Shown here one piece after another: positions 21,661-33,999 of a DNA stretch of 64,000 nucleotides. Both the position numbers and the translations under genes were made by a program. Every line of letters starts with the position of its first letter. The first letter of the stretch is position 1. Location of the stretch: positions 145,051,197 to 145,115,196 of the forward strand of contig NC_086173.1 in NCBI RefSeq assembly GCF_023053635.1, read 5' to 3'. The notes beneath the pieces are model-generated. The model was not told the origin of the DNA. It was given only the letters and a program-made list of their open reading frames with translations, and searched no databases. The stretch comes from Elgaria multicarinata webbii (Eukaryota; Chordata; Lepidosauria; Squamata; Anguidae).

Positions 21661-22700
21661 AATAATATTTTCAAAGCCATCAACACCTACGCAATACCCA
21701 TCCTCACATTCTCATTCGGAATCATAGACTGGTCACACACTGAACTCAAAATAAACAGACTCTGTTGCACTGAACTCATGAAACACCACATGCTCCATCC
21801 CAATTCATGCAGTGAGAGAATAACAATCAGCAGGAAAGAAGGAGGAAGAGGTTTGCTGGACATTAACACAATTCATACCAAGCAGATAAAATCTCTCGGA
21901 GAATTCTTTCACACCAAAAACACCCCAATTCATAAAGCCATAGTAAAAGCAGATAAAAATTACACCCCACTCAACCTAGCACTACAAAATGAAGACCAAA
22001 TACGACCACTCACACTAACAGAGAAAAAAGAAAAATTGGCACAAAAAGCACTACATGGGAAACATTACAGCATAATACAGAACCCACAGATAAACAAAGA
22101 ACAATTGTATGAATGGCTTCGGAAGGGCAAACTATTTCTTGAAACAGAAGGATTCATACTAGTCATACAGAATCAAGTTATAGCAACCAAAGACTACCAA
22201 AAAGTATCATAAAAGATAAGAGTGTAACAGGAAGCCAGATTCCAGCTGGACATCAGGAAAACTTCCTGACTGTTAGAGCAATACGACAATGGAATCAGTT
22301 ACCTAGGGAGGTTGTGGGCTCTCCCACACTAGAGGCCTTCAAGAGGCAGCTGGACAACCATCTGTCAGGGATGATTTAGGGTGGATTCCTGCATTGAGCA
22401 GGGGGTTGGACTCGTAGGCCCCTTTCCTACTCTACTATTCTGTGATTCTAACAGATTTGTACACCATTGGCTATGGAAGTTAAAGAACTATGGCAACAGG
22501 AAAAAGTTACAATTATTTCGTTAGTCAAATCATCACATCAAAAAATTTACAGAACACTTTCAGAAACTGGGCCTATGAAAATACATCCACACCAACATCC
22601 AGAAAGCAGCCATACTTAAAACATGTTCAATAGTCAGGACATTTCTGAATCAGTAAAAGACAGCATGACTTGGCAAAGCCCGTCATGTTCATCTGGAACA
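21661..22700 (+). mobile_element. R4/Dong-like LINE remnant, 3' part of the reverse transcriptase gene
   Basis: The open frame to 22212 encodes AINTYAIPILTFSFGIIDWS, MLHPNSCSERITISRKEGGR and GLLDI, typical of the region after the reverse transcriptase in R4/Dong LINEs. After an inserted CR1 (22230-22451) it resumes, with AMEVKELWQQEKVTII and then, in another frame, NIQKAAILKTCSIVRTFLNQ before a stop. The 5' part is lost at the ATT array. R4-type LINEs are known from Anolis and other lizards. It is dead: truncated, frameshifted and interrupted. Confidence 0.75.
22230..22451 (+). mobile_element. CR1 LINE 3' end inserted in the R4 remnant
   Basis: It reads AGGAAGCCAGATTCCAGCTG to the terminus ATTCTGTGATTCTA and encodes the CR1 C-terminus. 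R4-type coding sequence lies on both sides, so CR1 inserted later. Confidence 0.92.
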
Positions 22701-22739
22701 AAACGACACGAGCAAGCAAAAGGAGATAATGATTTTATT

Positions 22740-24015
22740 GGTTTTCCAAAACAAAATCAATCAAAAGAATGAAAAATAAAGTAAATAAATAAAAAGAAAT
22801 ATGTTGAATTTAAATAATCTTATTGACAGAGGGGGGTACATTTAATCTCTTTTTGTATTTTTCGCTTTGCTTTACAGACCAAATTATATGTAGAGTCAAT
22901 GGGCTGCTTAGAAGTTATCTTTATCATTCTTCTTTATATCAAAGTTATATTTAGTTTCTTTTCCATAATCTGAGGAAAGGCTTTGACATATATTCCTGTG
23001 CTTGTCCCTGATCAGTATATGGAATAAAATCCTTACATGGTTGATAGAAGTTAGAAGTTTTGACTTTGTCTTTATCTAATTTTAGTTGGTATGTCAATTT
23101 TTCTGTCCTGTCTATTTGCCATAATTCCATATACCAAGATTTTAATGTTAGCAATTCTGCAGTTTTCCAACTTTTGGCTATGAGACTTTGGGAAGCCATC
23201 AGCATGAACTCAATTAAGTACGCAGATGTCACTTTTGCATTTGGTTCTTTCCCAATAGTTAATAAAGTCAATGCTGGTGTGACATCTATGGTTTGATGTG
23301 TAATATTTGCCATTTCTGAAAATAAAATGTTTCAGACTGTGACACAATTGAACATGCCCACCAGATATGAATATAAAACTCTTGCTGATAGCAGTTTTTT
23401 CAACATTTTGAGTTGTTTGTGTTGGCTATTCTTGCCAATTGTAGTGGTGTGATATACCATCTGTGTCACCATTTCAACATGCTCTCCCTGAGAGTTATTG
23501 ATACAGTTTTCCTTAGTTGTGTCACCCCTAGAGCTCCGGCTATTGGACAGTATAGAAATGTAATAAATAAATAAATACTTTATCCCATAACTTTTGCTCT
23601 ATTGATATCCCAATACCATCTTCCCATATTATTTTCAGCCCATCTGTGCTGAATGGCAGCATAAAAATGCTTAAATAATAAATATTTCAATAATTTGTGA
23701 ATATTTTTTCGAAACCAATCCTTTTGTATTAACCATATTTCAATAATATACTTTCAAATTTTGTCAAGTTTTTGTTTGCACTTTGTTTTACTAAAGGATT
23801 TGTAATAAAATGATGTATTTGATGAAGGAGCATGCAATTCACTTGCATTCTCTGGAGCCTTTCTTCTAATTTTGTGACAGTAAGGGGGATTTTTTTTTCA
23901 TAGAAATCGCTCATTCCACAAAGTCCTTTTTGTTTCCATTTTGTAATTGCTCTTGTTAATCTATAGAGATGAAATTTGGATGCAATAAATATGGAAGCTC
24001 TTTGGCTCACTTTGA
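22740..24015 (-). mobile_element. L1-clade LINE ORF2 remnant, minus strand
   Basis: The minus-strand frame 22951-23313 (120 codons) carries the end of an L1-type ORF2 (SLIAKSWKTAELLTLKSW, then a stop). Upstream minus-strand sequence at 23730-24000 fits the preceding region (ITKWKQKGLCGMSDF). The two are separated by an inserted LINE tail (23515-23577) and shifts of frame. It is a decayed 3' fragment. Confidence 0.6.
23515..23577 (+). mobile_element. Short LINE 3' tail inserted in the L1 remnant
   Basis: CTAGAGCTCCGGCTATTGGA, then TATAGAAATGTAATAAATAA: the same L2-like terminus as at 19310 and 47934. Confidence 0.6.
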
Positions 24016-24150
24016 CTAGCCAGGCCCTCACGGCAGCCATTACGTGACTAGCCACATCCTCCATGGGAGCCATTTTGTAGCGGTGCCCATAGTAGTTTCT
24101 CAAATTCCCAAATGTGCCCTTGGGTCCAGAAAGGTTGGGGATCCCTAGTC
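24016..24150. repeat. Interspersed repeat, family seen also at 28990-29120
   Basis: Both copies contain GCAGCCATT, GGCGG/GCGGTG...TTTCTCAAA and CCAAATGTG before GGGACC/GGGTCC. The family is not recognised. Confidence 0.55.
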
Positions 24151-24339
24151 TAATCTGTCATCAAGGTCCTAGATGGGCCAGGAAACAGACAGAATACAAT
24201 TCAAGATGAAGTTCCATGGAGAATAACAGTCAGAGCCAGGCATTTCAGGACCATGGACAGATCAGTGGACTTTGTCTCACTGCCATCTGAGTCCTTGTAT
24301 CCCTCCTGGACCAGATTATCCCTCTTGGGTTCCACCCCT

Positions 24340-24895
24340 TGGTTGAAGAGGGAAGATTTTTAAAGGGGCAACCCTCAAAGGTAGATCCAAACACTCCCAT
24401 TGCCTTTCTGCCAATTCCCATCTGGCGTGATGCCTGCATCTGTGAGCAGGCACTGGTGCAGAGGGGTCTGGTCCCTCAAGTGGATCTGGCTCAGGAGGCA
24501 CTGTCTCTGGGGGGGTGGGGGTGGTCCTGGCTCAGAGATCTGAAGCTTCAGGGGGTTGTTGTAGCTGGCAGTTCATTGGTAGGAACCACCAATCTGGAAT
24601 TCATCTCCCCTGCCCACCACCACTCCAGATTCCCAATCTAGGCCCTCTGGTGTTCCCTTGACCACTGATCATTTCGTTGTTTCCCAGCTTTTGTTCGGTT
24701 TCCGCCCATTCTTAAAGGCTGAAATGCCTCTCCTAAGGCTTAGTTACTGGGAAGAGCTTTAAGCTACAACATGCTGAATTTTTGGCCCATTCCTTTTGCC
24801 TCTGGCTCCACCACCATTGGAATGCAGCTCCCAGGAGTATCTCTGATTGGTACTTGGCTCTCGGGCTAAAAGAGGTTGAACACTGCTGATCTAAG
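24340..24895. mobile_element. hAT-type non-autonomous element, diverged (CAGGGGTG family)
   Basis: CTGAAATGCCTCTCCTAAGG, GGAATGCAGCTCCCAGGAG and TTGGCTCTCGGGCTAAAAG match the copies at 15098 and 46320. The left boundary is not visible. Confidence 0.5.
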
Positions 24896-25877
24896 AGAAC
24901 GTGCATATCAAAGACTACACATGGGAGACGGATGGCTACTTCATCTCTCACTTTATCATGAATTGGAAGGTACAGCACAAACCTCCTGCTCTGGCAGTCC
25001 TTTGCAAATTTCATCTACAGCCAGGGAACTGTTGGGTATTTCTCTCCCTGCCCCCCATTTAATCAGGTGATCATGAAAATCAAGCCAGGCTGTGAAATGC
25101 TGTGTTTGTTAACACTTCAAATACTGCAAGGCTCGTAATTGCTTGCATGGATTTTCTAGTCTTGTAATTTTTCTTACAACTTTTAAGGCACGCCTACAAG
25201 TGAAGTCCAACATGTGAAATCCAACATGACACGAGTGGAAGCCCACTCACATGCCTCTTCAGCTCCCCACTCCCAAAAATCTACTTGGGAAGGTCCACCA
25301 AACCCCTGGAGCTGATTTTGGGGCTGCAAGGTAGAGGGAGAATTGCCCCTTCCCTGTTCCATTGACGGGAGCAATTGGTGGAAGGTCTTGACTGAATTCC
25401 ACTCATTATCTCCTTGCAAATGAAGGAAGCATAAAAACTGGGAAAGAACCCCAAACAGATAAAATTCCAAAGTGGTGTGAACAAGAACCTTAGTATCATA
25501 AAACCTGCATATGTATATATTTTGTTCAGCTTGAAAATGGATCTTTATTAATTGATCCCATTTCTTCTCAAATAAAATGTGCAAAATCTGTGCTGCAGAC
25601 ACTTTAATCAGTGCTTTGCAGGAATCGAAACAAGAAATGTTTTCATACTATTACTAACTAGGATTGCTGGTTGGCGGGTGTTGTTTTTCCTTTAGCACTG
25701 GCATGGCAGGTAGAAGTCCAACACTGCATTTTTCAGCACACAGAAATTTCACATGCTGAAAGTTTGTCTGTGATGCAGTTGTTGTTATCATTGCTATTAT
25801 TAATTTGAAAAGCACTGCAAAAAAGTATTAAGAATATTACCAAAAACTTTCTGTTAGTTTTCATCTTTAACTGTTTA
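24896..25877. other. Intergenic, nothing recognised
   Basis: The open frames here are short, unsupported and of unusual composition. Confidence 0.6.
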
Positions 25878-26010
25878 GGATGCAATCCTATGCATGTTTA
25901 GACAGACAAAAAAATCTCCTGCAATTTCTAGCATCCTTGCTGGTTGGGGAATGCTGTAAGTTATAGGATTATTATTATTATTTGTCTAAACAGGCATAAG
26001 ATTGCACCCT
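25878..26010. mobile_element. Palindromic MITE
   Basis: GGATGCAATCCTATGCATG on the left and GGCATAAGATTGCACCC on the right, around GGGGAATGCTGTAAG. It is a single copy of the family at 18911. Confidence 0.8.
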
Positions 26011-26454
26011 CACTGGAGTATAAAGCATATTAATTCCCACCAAATATTTACGACATCCTCCAAATACCAACTCTTCCTACTGTCATCCCTCAGCTGAGGG
26101 GCATTACAATTGGGTTTGCTTCCGTGAGGTCACTGGAACGTGCTTCTTTGTAAGTGTGCTTTGCGTCAGGATGCTGTCTTACTCAGGACGACATGAATAA
26201 TTAATGGGGAATACTTCCACATAGGGTTGCCAACTTTCTAATCAGCCGTCGCAGCTATGCCTTTAAAAGCAGCTGGATTTGCAGGTGTTAGCAGGTGACA
26301 TTTTGCTCCATGCTGTGGAAAGCTCCCCAAGCTGATTTCTGCATACTGTACATCTATTAAAAAAAAAATAAAAGAGCAGGATGTTCTATTGTCCTGGTCA
26401 GTTGGCAACCCCACTGAGACACAGAAATCGAGCATCCAGAGGGGACTGTTACAT

Positions 26455-26700
26455 CAAAAACAGAGGGTCTTGTGGCACCTTAAAACCACCAGATTTATTA
26501 TGGTATCAGCTTCCGTGGACGTGAGTCCACTCCACCAGAGGCATGAAATGTAGATGGTAACGCTTAAGTGGTAGGAAAAGCTTCCCCTTGTTTAGATGCT
26601 CTGAGTCACGCTGTTAAAAGGCACAATAGCCGGGCTGCAAGCTAAAGGGAAATGCATTCAAACCACTCCAGAAAAACAGAGAGTATAACATTCTCGACTC
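26455..26700 (+). repeat. Interspersed repeat, widespread in reptiles
   Basis: It starts ACAGAGGGTCTTGTGGCACC and contains ACCACCAGATTTATTATGG and CTTCCGTGGACGTGAGTCCA. Partial relatives are at 18010 (inverted) and 57184. I recognise the sequence type but cannot assign its class. Confidence 0.6.
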
Positions 26701-27214
26701 GGCTGCAGTTGCTTTGGGTTTGCCTATTTTATTTTATTTTTGCTAAACAACAACAAACAAGGGGGATCCTTTCCCCCTGAGACAATCAATGGCAGTTGGC
26801 AAAGATACATCCCCATCCCACTCAGAGCCAACCTTCTCTTCACATTGCAATTATATCAGCGCTGGCGTCACTGGTGGGTATGGTTGGGTACCTGGCATGG
26901 GCCCAGACCCCAGCCAGGACCCTACTGACAAAAGGCCCCAGGAGTTGCTCCTTCTTTTCACTGTTGCAACCTCCTTGTTCACCTGCCTCTCGCTCTGGCC
27001 CACACCATAGTAGTGGTAGTAAGAAGGAGCCAAAGATGCCCCTTCCTACTTGCTCATTGGCTCTCTCCCTATCAAGTAAGCCAATGGTAGCAACGAGGAG
27101 CAGCAAGAGCAGTTGATGACAATGCAGCTGAGAAGGTAGATTTACTAAAGGAGGGGGGGGGGGCATTGAGGATGTCTTGCCTAAAAGTCCTCAAAAACCT
27201 GGAGCCAGTACTGC

Positions 27215-27375
27215 AAACAGTGGAGGCGGGTGGCTCCAAGGTCAGAGGGGTGGTGAATCCACTCCGGGTTTCAGTCACAACCTTAAAACACCTTGGATAG
27301 ATCCTTTCGCGTTCTGCCTGAAACGGATTCACCACCCCACTGACCCTGGAGCGACCAGCTTCCACTGCCTGCCAA
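27215..27375. mobile_element. Inverted-repeat MITE (GTGGTGAATCC family)
   Basis: GTGGCTCCAAGGTCAGAGG and GGGTTTCAGTCAC on the left are mirrored on the right by GTGAATCC complement and CTGGAGCGACC. Copies are at 28760 and 46140. Confidence 0.7.
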
Positions 27376-27980
27376 GTACACTCACTTGGATTTATAAGCA
27401 CTTCGGGGAGGGGGTGGGGCTTAAGAAGCTCCAAATGATCTGCAAACCGTGTAAACCTGTCTCTGGTTCTTCCCAAGGGCCAAGCCATTGGTGTGATATG
27501 TGGATGTATATATCTTTCAGAGGCCTGTAGCTGCTAGTCTCCAGGTCCTCATCGAAGGCCTGGGCGGGGCCTCTGTTTCAGCCACTTGGTGTGGGCCTTG
27601 CTACAGGGTTTTGGAGTATCACTGTTCAAGGAGGTTTTAGTAATAAAGGAATCCAGCAAGGAAAAGACTCTGAAGTTATTGCCTGGTAGTCTAGGGGCAA
27701 GTGGCAGGCTGAGCAGGTAAGCTCACCCGTATGGTCCCTATGCCTGAGGGATACTACAATTGGCACATTCCCGTTTGTGGGAAGGGGAGGGGCGCTTTCC
27801 CACACCACATGACAGCAGTCAAAGCTCAAATTGCACAGCAATTGGAACATCTGAAGGCAAGTCTGCAGATTGTTAACAGGATTAGGTATTATTTCAAACC
27901 GGGCGCACCGACAGATAATTTGAACATGCAAAACTGCTGTTGAGAACCAGCACTTTATAGCATATTATATCACATCCACA
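27376..27980. other. Intergenic, nothing recognised
   Basis: No supported exon or element. Confidence 0.55.
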
Positions 27981-27984
27981 GTTG

Positions 27985-28056
27985 TCTAACAACAACACTA
28001 CGCATGTTTACTTGGAAGTAAGAACTGCTGAAACCAATAGGATTTACTGCCTAGCA
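27985..28056. repeat. Short fold-back MITE fragment
   Basis: ACGCATGTTTACTTGGAAGT and CAATAGGATTTACTGCC are the arms of the family at 1938. Confidence 0.5.
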
Positions 28057-28140
28057 CAGCCTTCCCCAATTGAGTGCCCATCTGGAGGGCATCAGGATGG
28101 GAAAAGCTGCCCCCCCCTAGTGAGTTCAAGATTACAGCCC
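28057..28140. mobile_element. Half of a palindromic hAT-like MITE
   Basis: CCTTCCCCAATTGAGTGCCC followed by ATCTGGAGGGCATCAGG: the internal part is missing. Confidence 0.5.
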
Positions 28141-28504
28141 AAAGGTGAGGTTGGAGGTCACGAACAGCTATTCTCTGCTCCAGTATATCACAAGTTAGTC
28201 TTTGACTGAGAAGGCCTGTCTTCTTCGGTGTCTGTCTTTGCTGTAGACTTGTCGTGTAGATTTGGGCAAATCTGTGTTTCTCAAATCTTATTAAAGTTGA
28301 GAAACAGGGATTTCCCAACTAGTAACAGGGGCAGGGGTTTTTTTATAAGTAAGGGACTGTTCAGGCTGTGCCACATATTGTTTCTGCACAGTAGAATCGG
28401 CTCAGAGAAAGGACTAAGTTTTTATCACGAAGGCATCCGTCTTCAATTCCACCTCCTGGAAAAAGCAGCCATTTCCTGGGGATGCCCCTTAAAGAGCATT
28501 AAAG

Positions 28505-28679
28505 CAGGGTGACCATACGGAAAGGAGGACAGGGCTCCTGCATCTTTAACAGTTGCATAGAAAAGGGAATTTCAGCAGGTGTCCTTTGTATGCATGCAGC
28601 ACCCGGTGAAATCCCCTCTTCATCACAACAGTTATAGATACAGGAGCCCTATCCTGTATCTTTTCATATGGTCACCCTA
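28505..28679. mobile_element. Single-arm non-autonomous hAT element
   Basis: CAGGGTGACCATACGG to CATATGGTCACCCTA, 175 bp. It carries one arm (GGGAATTTCAGCAGGTGTCC, CATGCAGCACCCGGTGAAAT). This is the simple form whose doubled versions occur at 14139 and 19714. Flanks resemble each other (ATTAAAG, ATTAAGG) but do not align cleanly. Confidence 0.8.
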
Positions 28680-28759
28680 ATTAAGGGTATCTCACACCTC
28701 ACAGTCTAAGGTGGGGATAGGCAACATGGTGCCCATGGACACCAGTGCACCCCCAGTCA

Positions 28760-28985
28760 CCAACAAAATGCCCTACCAACGGTGGTTGGTGGCTTTGATG
28801 TCAGTGGGGCGGTGAATCTGCTTCGGGTTTCAGTCAGAACTCTGAGGGAGCGATCCAAACTGCTTCAAACCTTGGCATACATAGCTCCTTTGGCAGTCTG
28901 ACTTGTTCTGACTGAAACCCGGAATGGAGTCACCACCCCACTGACATTGGAGCCACCAGCCTCCACTGTACCCTACCCCTCCCAC
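28760..28985. mobile_element. Inverted-repeat MITE (GTGGTGAATCC family)
   Basis: TTTGATGTCAGTGGGGCGGT and GGGTTTCAGTCAGAACTC on the left, with GACTGAAACCCGG and CCACTGACATTGGAGCCACC on the right. Each arm is about 70 bp. Confidence 0.75.
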
Positions 28986-28989
28986 CTCT

Positions 28990-29120
28990 GTCTTGAACTC
29001 AGCCTTTTGGGCAGCTCTTATGTGTCCTTTGTGGCAGCCATTTTGTGGCGGCGTCCAGGACATTTTCTCAAACTGCCAAATGTGAGCATGGGACCAAAAA
29101 GGTTGCCTACCCACACTGGT
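28990..29120. repeat. Interspersed repeat, family seen also at 24016-24150
   Basis: It shares GGCAGCCATTTTGTGGCGG, TTTCTCAAACTGCCAAATG and GGACC with the other copy. The family is not recognised. Confidence 0.55.
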
Positions 29121-29414
29121 CTAAAGGGGAAATTGACACGATGGGTATTTTAAACCTGATAGAAACACTGTGCTTGAGTTCCATGATGGACATTGGCAGC
29201 ACAGTTACAAAAGCCATTGTTCAGAAAGCAGGAAATCTAGAAAGATGAACCATGTCCATACCACAAGGTGGCAATATAGGAGCACGTCACATCCCTGATC
29301 AGTTTTTGCTTCCTTTGGAGACAGTAAGTGGTGCAAGATGGTGAAGCAAAGGCTAGAAGGACAGATGGGAGACCTCCTCCTCACTGATAACAATGATAAA
29401 AATAAACCTAACTT

Positions 29415-30476
<1,062 letters not shown>

Positions 30477-30635
30477 TCACCTGCTGGAAAAGAACAAATC
30501 CACACCTGAGGCATATTATATAGACTAGCCGTCTATATACAGTTGCAGATTCACATCCAGGACTCAACTTTAACCCCAACTTGTAACATGAGACTGGGTT
30601 TAACATTTTTCAATGTGTAAGTCCCTCTTTCTGTG

Positions 30636-31412
30636 GTGGTGGACAGCTCAATGAAAATATCCACCCAGTGTGCGGCCGCTGTAAAGAAGGCAAACTCCAT
30701 GTTAGGCATTATAAGAAAAGGAATTGAGAATAAAATGGCCAGTATCATACTGCCCTTATACAAATCTATGCTATGACCACAGTTAGAATACTGTGTACAG
30801 TTCTGGTCACCACACCTAAAAACGGATATGACAGAGCAGGAAAAAGTTCAGAAAATGGCAACTAAAATGATAGGGGAGCATGAGGGAAGGTTACATCAAC
30901 TGGGATTGTTAAGCTTGGAAAAAAGGAGGCTAAGGGGAGACATGATAGAGGTGTACAAAATTATGGTATGGAGAATGTGGATAGGGAGACATTTTTCTCC
31001 CTCTCTCAAAATACTAGAACCTGGGGTCATCCCATGAAGCTGATTGGTGGGAGATCCAGTACAAATAAAAGGAAGTACTTCTTCATACAATGCGTAGTTA
31101 AATTATGGAACTCACTACCACAAGATGTAGTGATGGCCACCCATTTGGATGGCTTTAAAAAGGGGTTGGATAAATTCCTGGAGGCAAGGGCTATCAATGG
31201 CTACTAACCCTGATGGTTGTGTGCTATCTCCAGTATTCGAGGCAGTAAGCCTGTGTGCGCCAGTTGCTGGGGAACATGGGCGGGAGGGTGCTGTTGCACC
31301 ATGTCCTGCTTGTTCATCCCTGGCCGATGGCTGGTTGGCCACTGTGTGAACAGAGTGCTGGACTAGATGGACCCTTGGTCTGATCCAGCAGGGCTCTTCT
31401 GATGTTCTTATT
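30636..31412 (+). mobile_element. CR1-clade LINE 3' part, second subfamily
   Basis: It encodes the end of the reverse transcriptase polypeptide: [41 protein letters not shown] and LDGFKKGLDKFLEARAINGY, then a 3' UTR ending CAGGGCTCTTCTGATGTTCT. The reading frame is open from 30828 to 31037 and then shifts. It is 5' truncated. Confidence 0.88.
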
Positions 31413-31732
31413 TCTCTGTGTCACTTCTCAGGGCTACACTGCAGAAATGCTGGCTATTCCTTCTCCAGAGAGCAGTGGTTCTCTGTTTTGTGTGTGAACT
31501 GCTTGAAAATTGCTGGGGCTCACGGCAGACCATGTGATAAACTTTGGTTTGTTCTACAAATCAACGCACATACATAAATCATATTTTAATAACCATAGTT
31601 TTGCCTTTCTAACACAATGGATGCACCTGACTTCAGGACGGCTTTATCAACGTTATCTTAACTGGTAAATTTTTCAGGAAAAAGTAGTATTTTACTAATT
31701 TATTTATCTATTATATTTTTCATCCACGCAGT

Positions 31733-31965
31733 AGAGCCAGTGTGTTGGCGAAGGCGTTGGACTGGGAGTTGGGAGATCCGGGTTCTAGTCCCCACTTGGC
31801 CATGGAAACCCACTGGGTGACTTCGGGCCAGTCACAGACTCTCAGCCCATCCTATCTCACAGGGTTGTTGTTGTGAGGATAACATGGAGAGGAGGATTAT
31901 GTATGCCACTTTGGGTTCCTTGGAGGAAAAAAGGCAGGATATAAATGCAATAATATATAATATAT
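31733..31965 (+). mobile_element. tRNA-derived SINE (Sauria/ACA type)
   Basis: The A-box region (GTGTTGGCGAAGGCGTTGGA) and B-box GGTTCTAGTCC are followed by the body and a tail ending GGATATAAATGCAATAAT. Confidence 0.88.
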
Positions 31966-32300
31966 TCTCTGGGTTGATTACAAACAATTAAAAGAATAAA
32001 AACAACAACAATAGTTAAAATAAAATGCATCACAAAACAACAAACAGCACAGGGATAAATATAAAAATGTATATGAACAGCCACAAAAATCTAAAAATGA
32101 AGTCTTGAAAATGCTTGGGAGAGAAGGAAGGGCTTTGGGGAAAGGTAACAACGTAGGCAGCAGGCAAGCCTCCTTGGAGAGGTTTTTTAAAAAATGGGGC
32201 ACCACCAATGAGAAGGTCCTCTCTCTTGTAGCCTCTCTCCAGCTTCCTGCAACAAGGGTACCTGGAGGAGGGCCTCTGAAGATGATCAAAGCGTCTGAAC
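31966..32300 (-). mobile_element. L2-clade LINE 3' fragment, minus strand
   Basis: The plus-strand GGGGCACCACCAATGAGAAG corresponds, as in the L2 at 57568-58776 (GGGCGCCACCACGCTGAAGG), to the codons for VVAPLLWN-like sequence on the minus strand. Confidence 0.55.
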
Positions 32301-33560
32301 AAGTACATAGTAGACTTCACCCATTCTGTATTATGAAAATCACAGGGCCTTTGTTCTTCTGTGTGATAATCTTGCCCCTCAGTCAAAACAATGGACTTGA
32401 TCTCCAACATCGGAAAAAATAAGTCAAGCGCAGGACTGAGTACAGATATTTCTTGGGTGATTTGAGGTAGATCATCAAGGGTAGCCTTCTCCAACCTGGT
32501 GCCCTTCAGTTATGTTGGGCTACAACTCCTAGGGAAGCGTTTCTGGCTCCCAATTTTTTTTAACAATAGCAACAATGTAAAAGCCTTTAACCTCTAAATT
32601 ACCTTGCAGGTAATTTATTGTTAATTTATGAATATTGGGGCAGGGGTAGTGGAACCAGGAATGAATTATTGTGTGGAAGGATTTGTGAGCTTGGCTCAGG
32701 CATTGATCCTAAATTCCAGGGCTGAGCATGTAATGGTCAGAGGCACCCTGTTCCTTAACTCTCTTAGCATCTGCCCACTCGCTTGAGCCTGTAATTTGCA
32801 GCATGGGCTTTTTTTAGTAAAAAAACAAAGAAGAACCCTACAATAACTCCAGCAATTATTGATCTGTGAGCACCTGAAGCTGTAGAATTCTTGACACTAA
32901 GCAGAGTGTGGATATGATCAACTTTTCACGGGAGACCATTACAAGCCCTATACTTAAAAAAAAAAAAATCTACCTCAACCACACCCCCAGAGACACAGAT
33001 GGAGCCTGCTCTGGATTTCTCACATTCCTGCCGCTGAGCTCCTCCTCCAGCAGTCCCATTGACCCAGCTGCTCCTCCTCCTCCGAGAATACACAAAGCCC
33101 TTTCCTTGCTGGGGCAGGATCGTAAACTATAAGGGGGACCAGGGCTCAAGCCACCCCGGGATTTTTTTTGGGGGGGGGGAATGCCCAACCAAGTAAAATC
33201 AGTAAGCTCACAGCCTGTCTGGCAGATTCCTCAGTCAGTCTGAATTGTTATGTGTTTGGGGATCAGTCTAAATTACCTCCAAGCAAACCTTGCTTCCTCT
33301 TCAGCTGCCCAGCAGATGTCTTTGCAAGACAAAAGCCACTCTCCTTTTGTGTCCCCTTCAGCCGTCCCCAGATTCTAGGACAAAAGGCTGCCCTTTTAGG
33401 AATTACAGTGTGTGTGTGTGTGGTGGCTTTTAAATATGTCTGAACAAACAATATATATAATTGTTTTACTATGTGCAGCACCACGTGCATTGATGATATA
33501 ATAATAATAAATAAAATAATAATAATAATCACATCATGGCACAACCCAGCTACTATTAAA
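32301..33560. other. Intergenic, mostly unrecognised
   Basis: A partial palindromic MITE lies at 32483-32550 (AACCTGGTGCCC...CTACAACTCC). There is a (GT)n run at 33408-33421 and an AT-rich simple stretch at 33495-33530. Confidence 0.55.
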
Positions 33561-33565
33561 CGCTT

Positions 33566-33640
33566 TTAGCTACCTAAACTTATGCATGTTTACTTAGAAG
33601 TAATTTCCAGAGAGCTCACTGGGACTTAATTATAAAGAAT
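33566..33640. repeat. Short fold-back MITE
   Basis: TATGCATGTTTACTTAGAAG, then CTCACTGGGACTTAA: the family at 1938. Confidence 0.5.
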
Positions 33641-33999
33641 CTCCTTAAAACATTACGTCTTGACTAATGAGCCAAAAGCATATTACATGTCAGACATTTT
33701 CAGACTAAGCACAGGAAGAGAGTCTTGAGAATATGTGATATTATTACACTGGGTCATGGGGGAAAAGTTTGAAGAACACTGGTATGTTATATAGGATTAC
33801 AGATGGTGGGGTCGTGTGTAAACTATCACAATATATTTAAAATGTAATATTTTTGTGGAGTACTTCTTATTTTAATATGTGGCTTAAACATTCTCGGATT
33901 CATTGTTGAAATATGGTTTCCAGAAATTGAAATATATACATAAATGTAAACAAATACGCCAAGCCCTTCTTTTCCAAATTAAGCCCCATGCCCCCACCC

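Noticed and set aside
25183-25602. 139-codon minus-strand frame
   Set aside because: No similarity or splice context; composition is that of random sequence.
26836-27166. A secreted or membrane protein frame (Leu-rich, 108 codons, minus strand)
   Set aside because: The Leu run comes from a GCAGCAAGAGCAG-like simple stretch, and there is no splice or family support.
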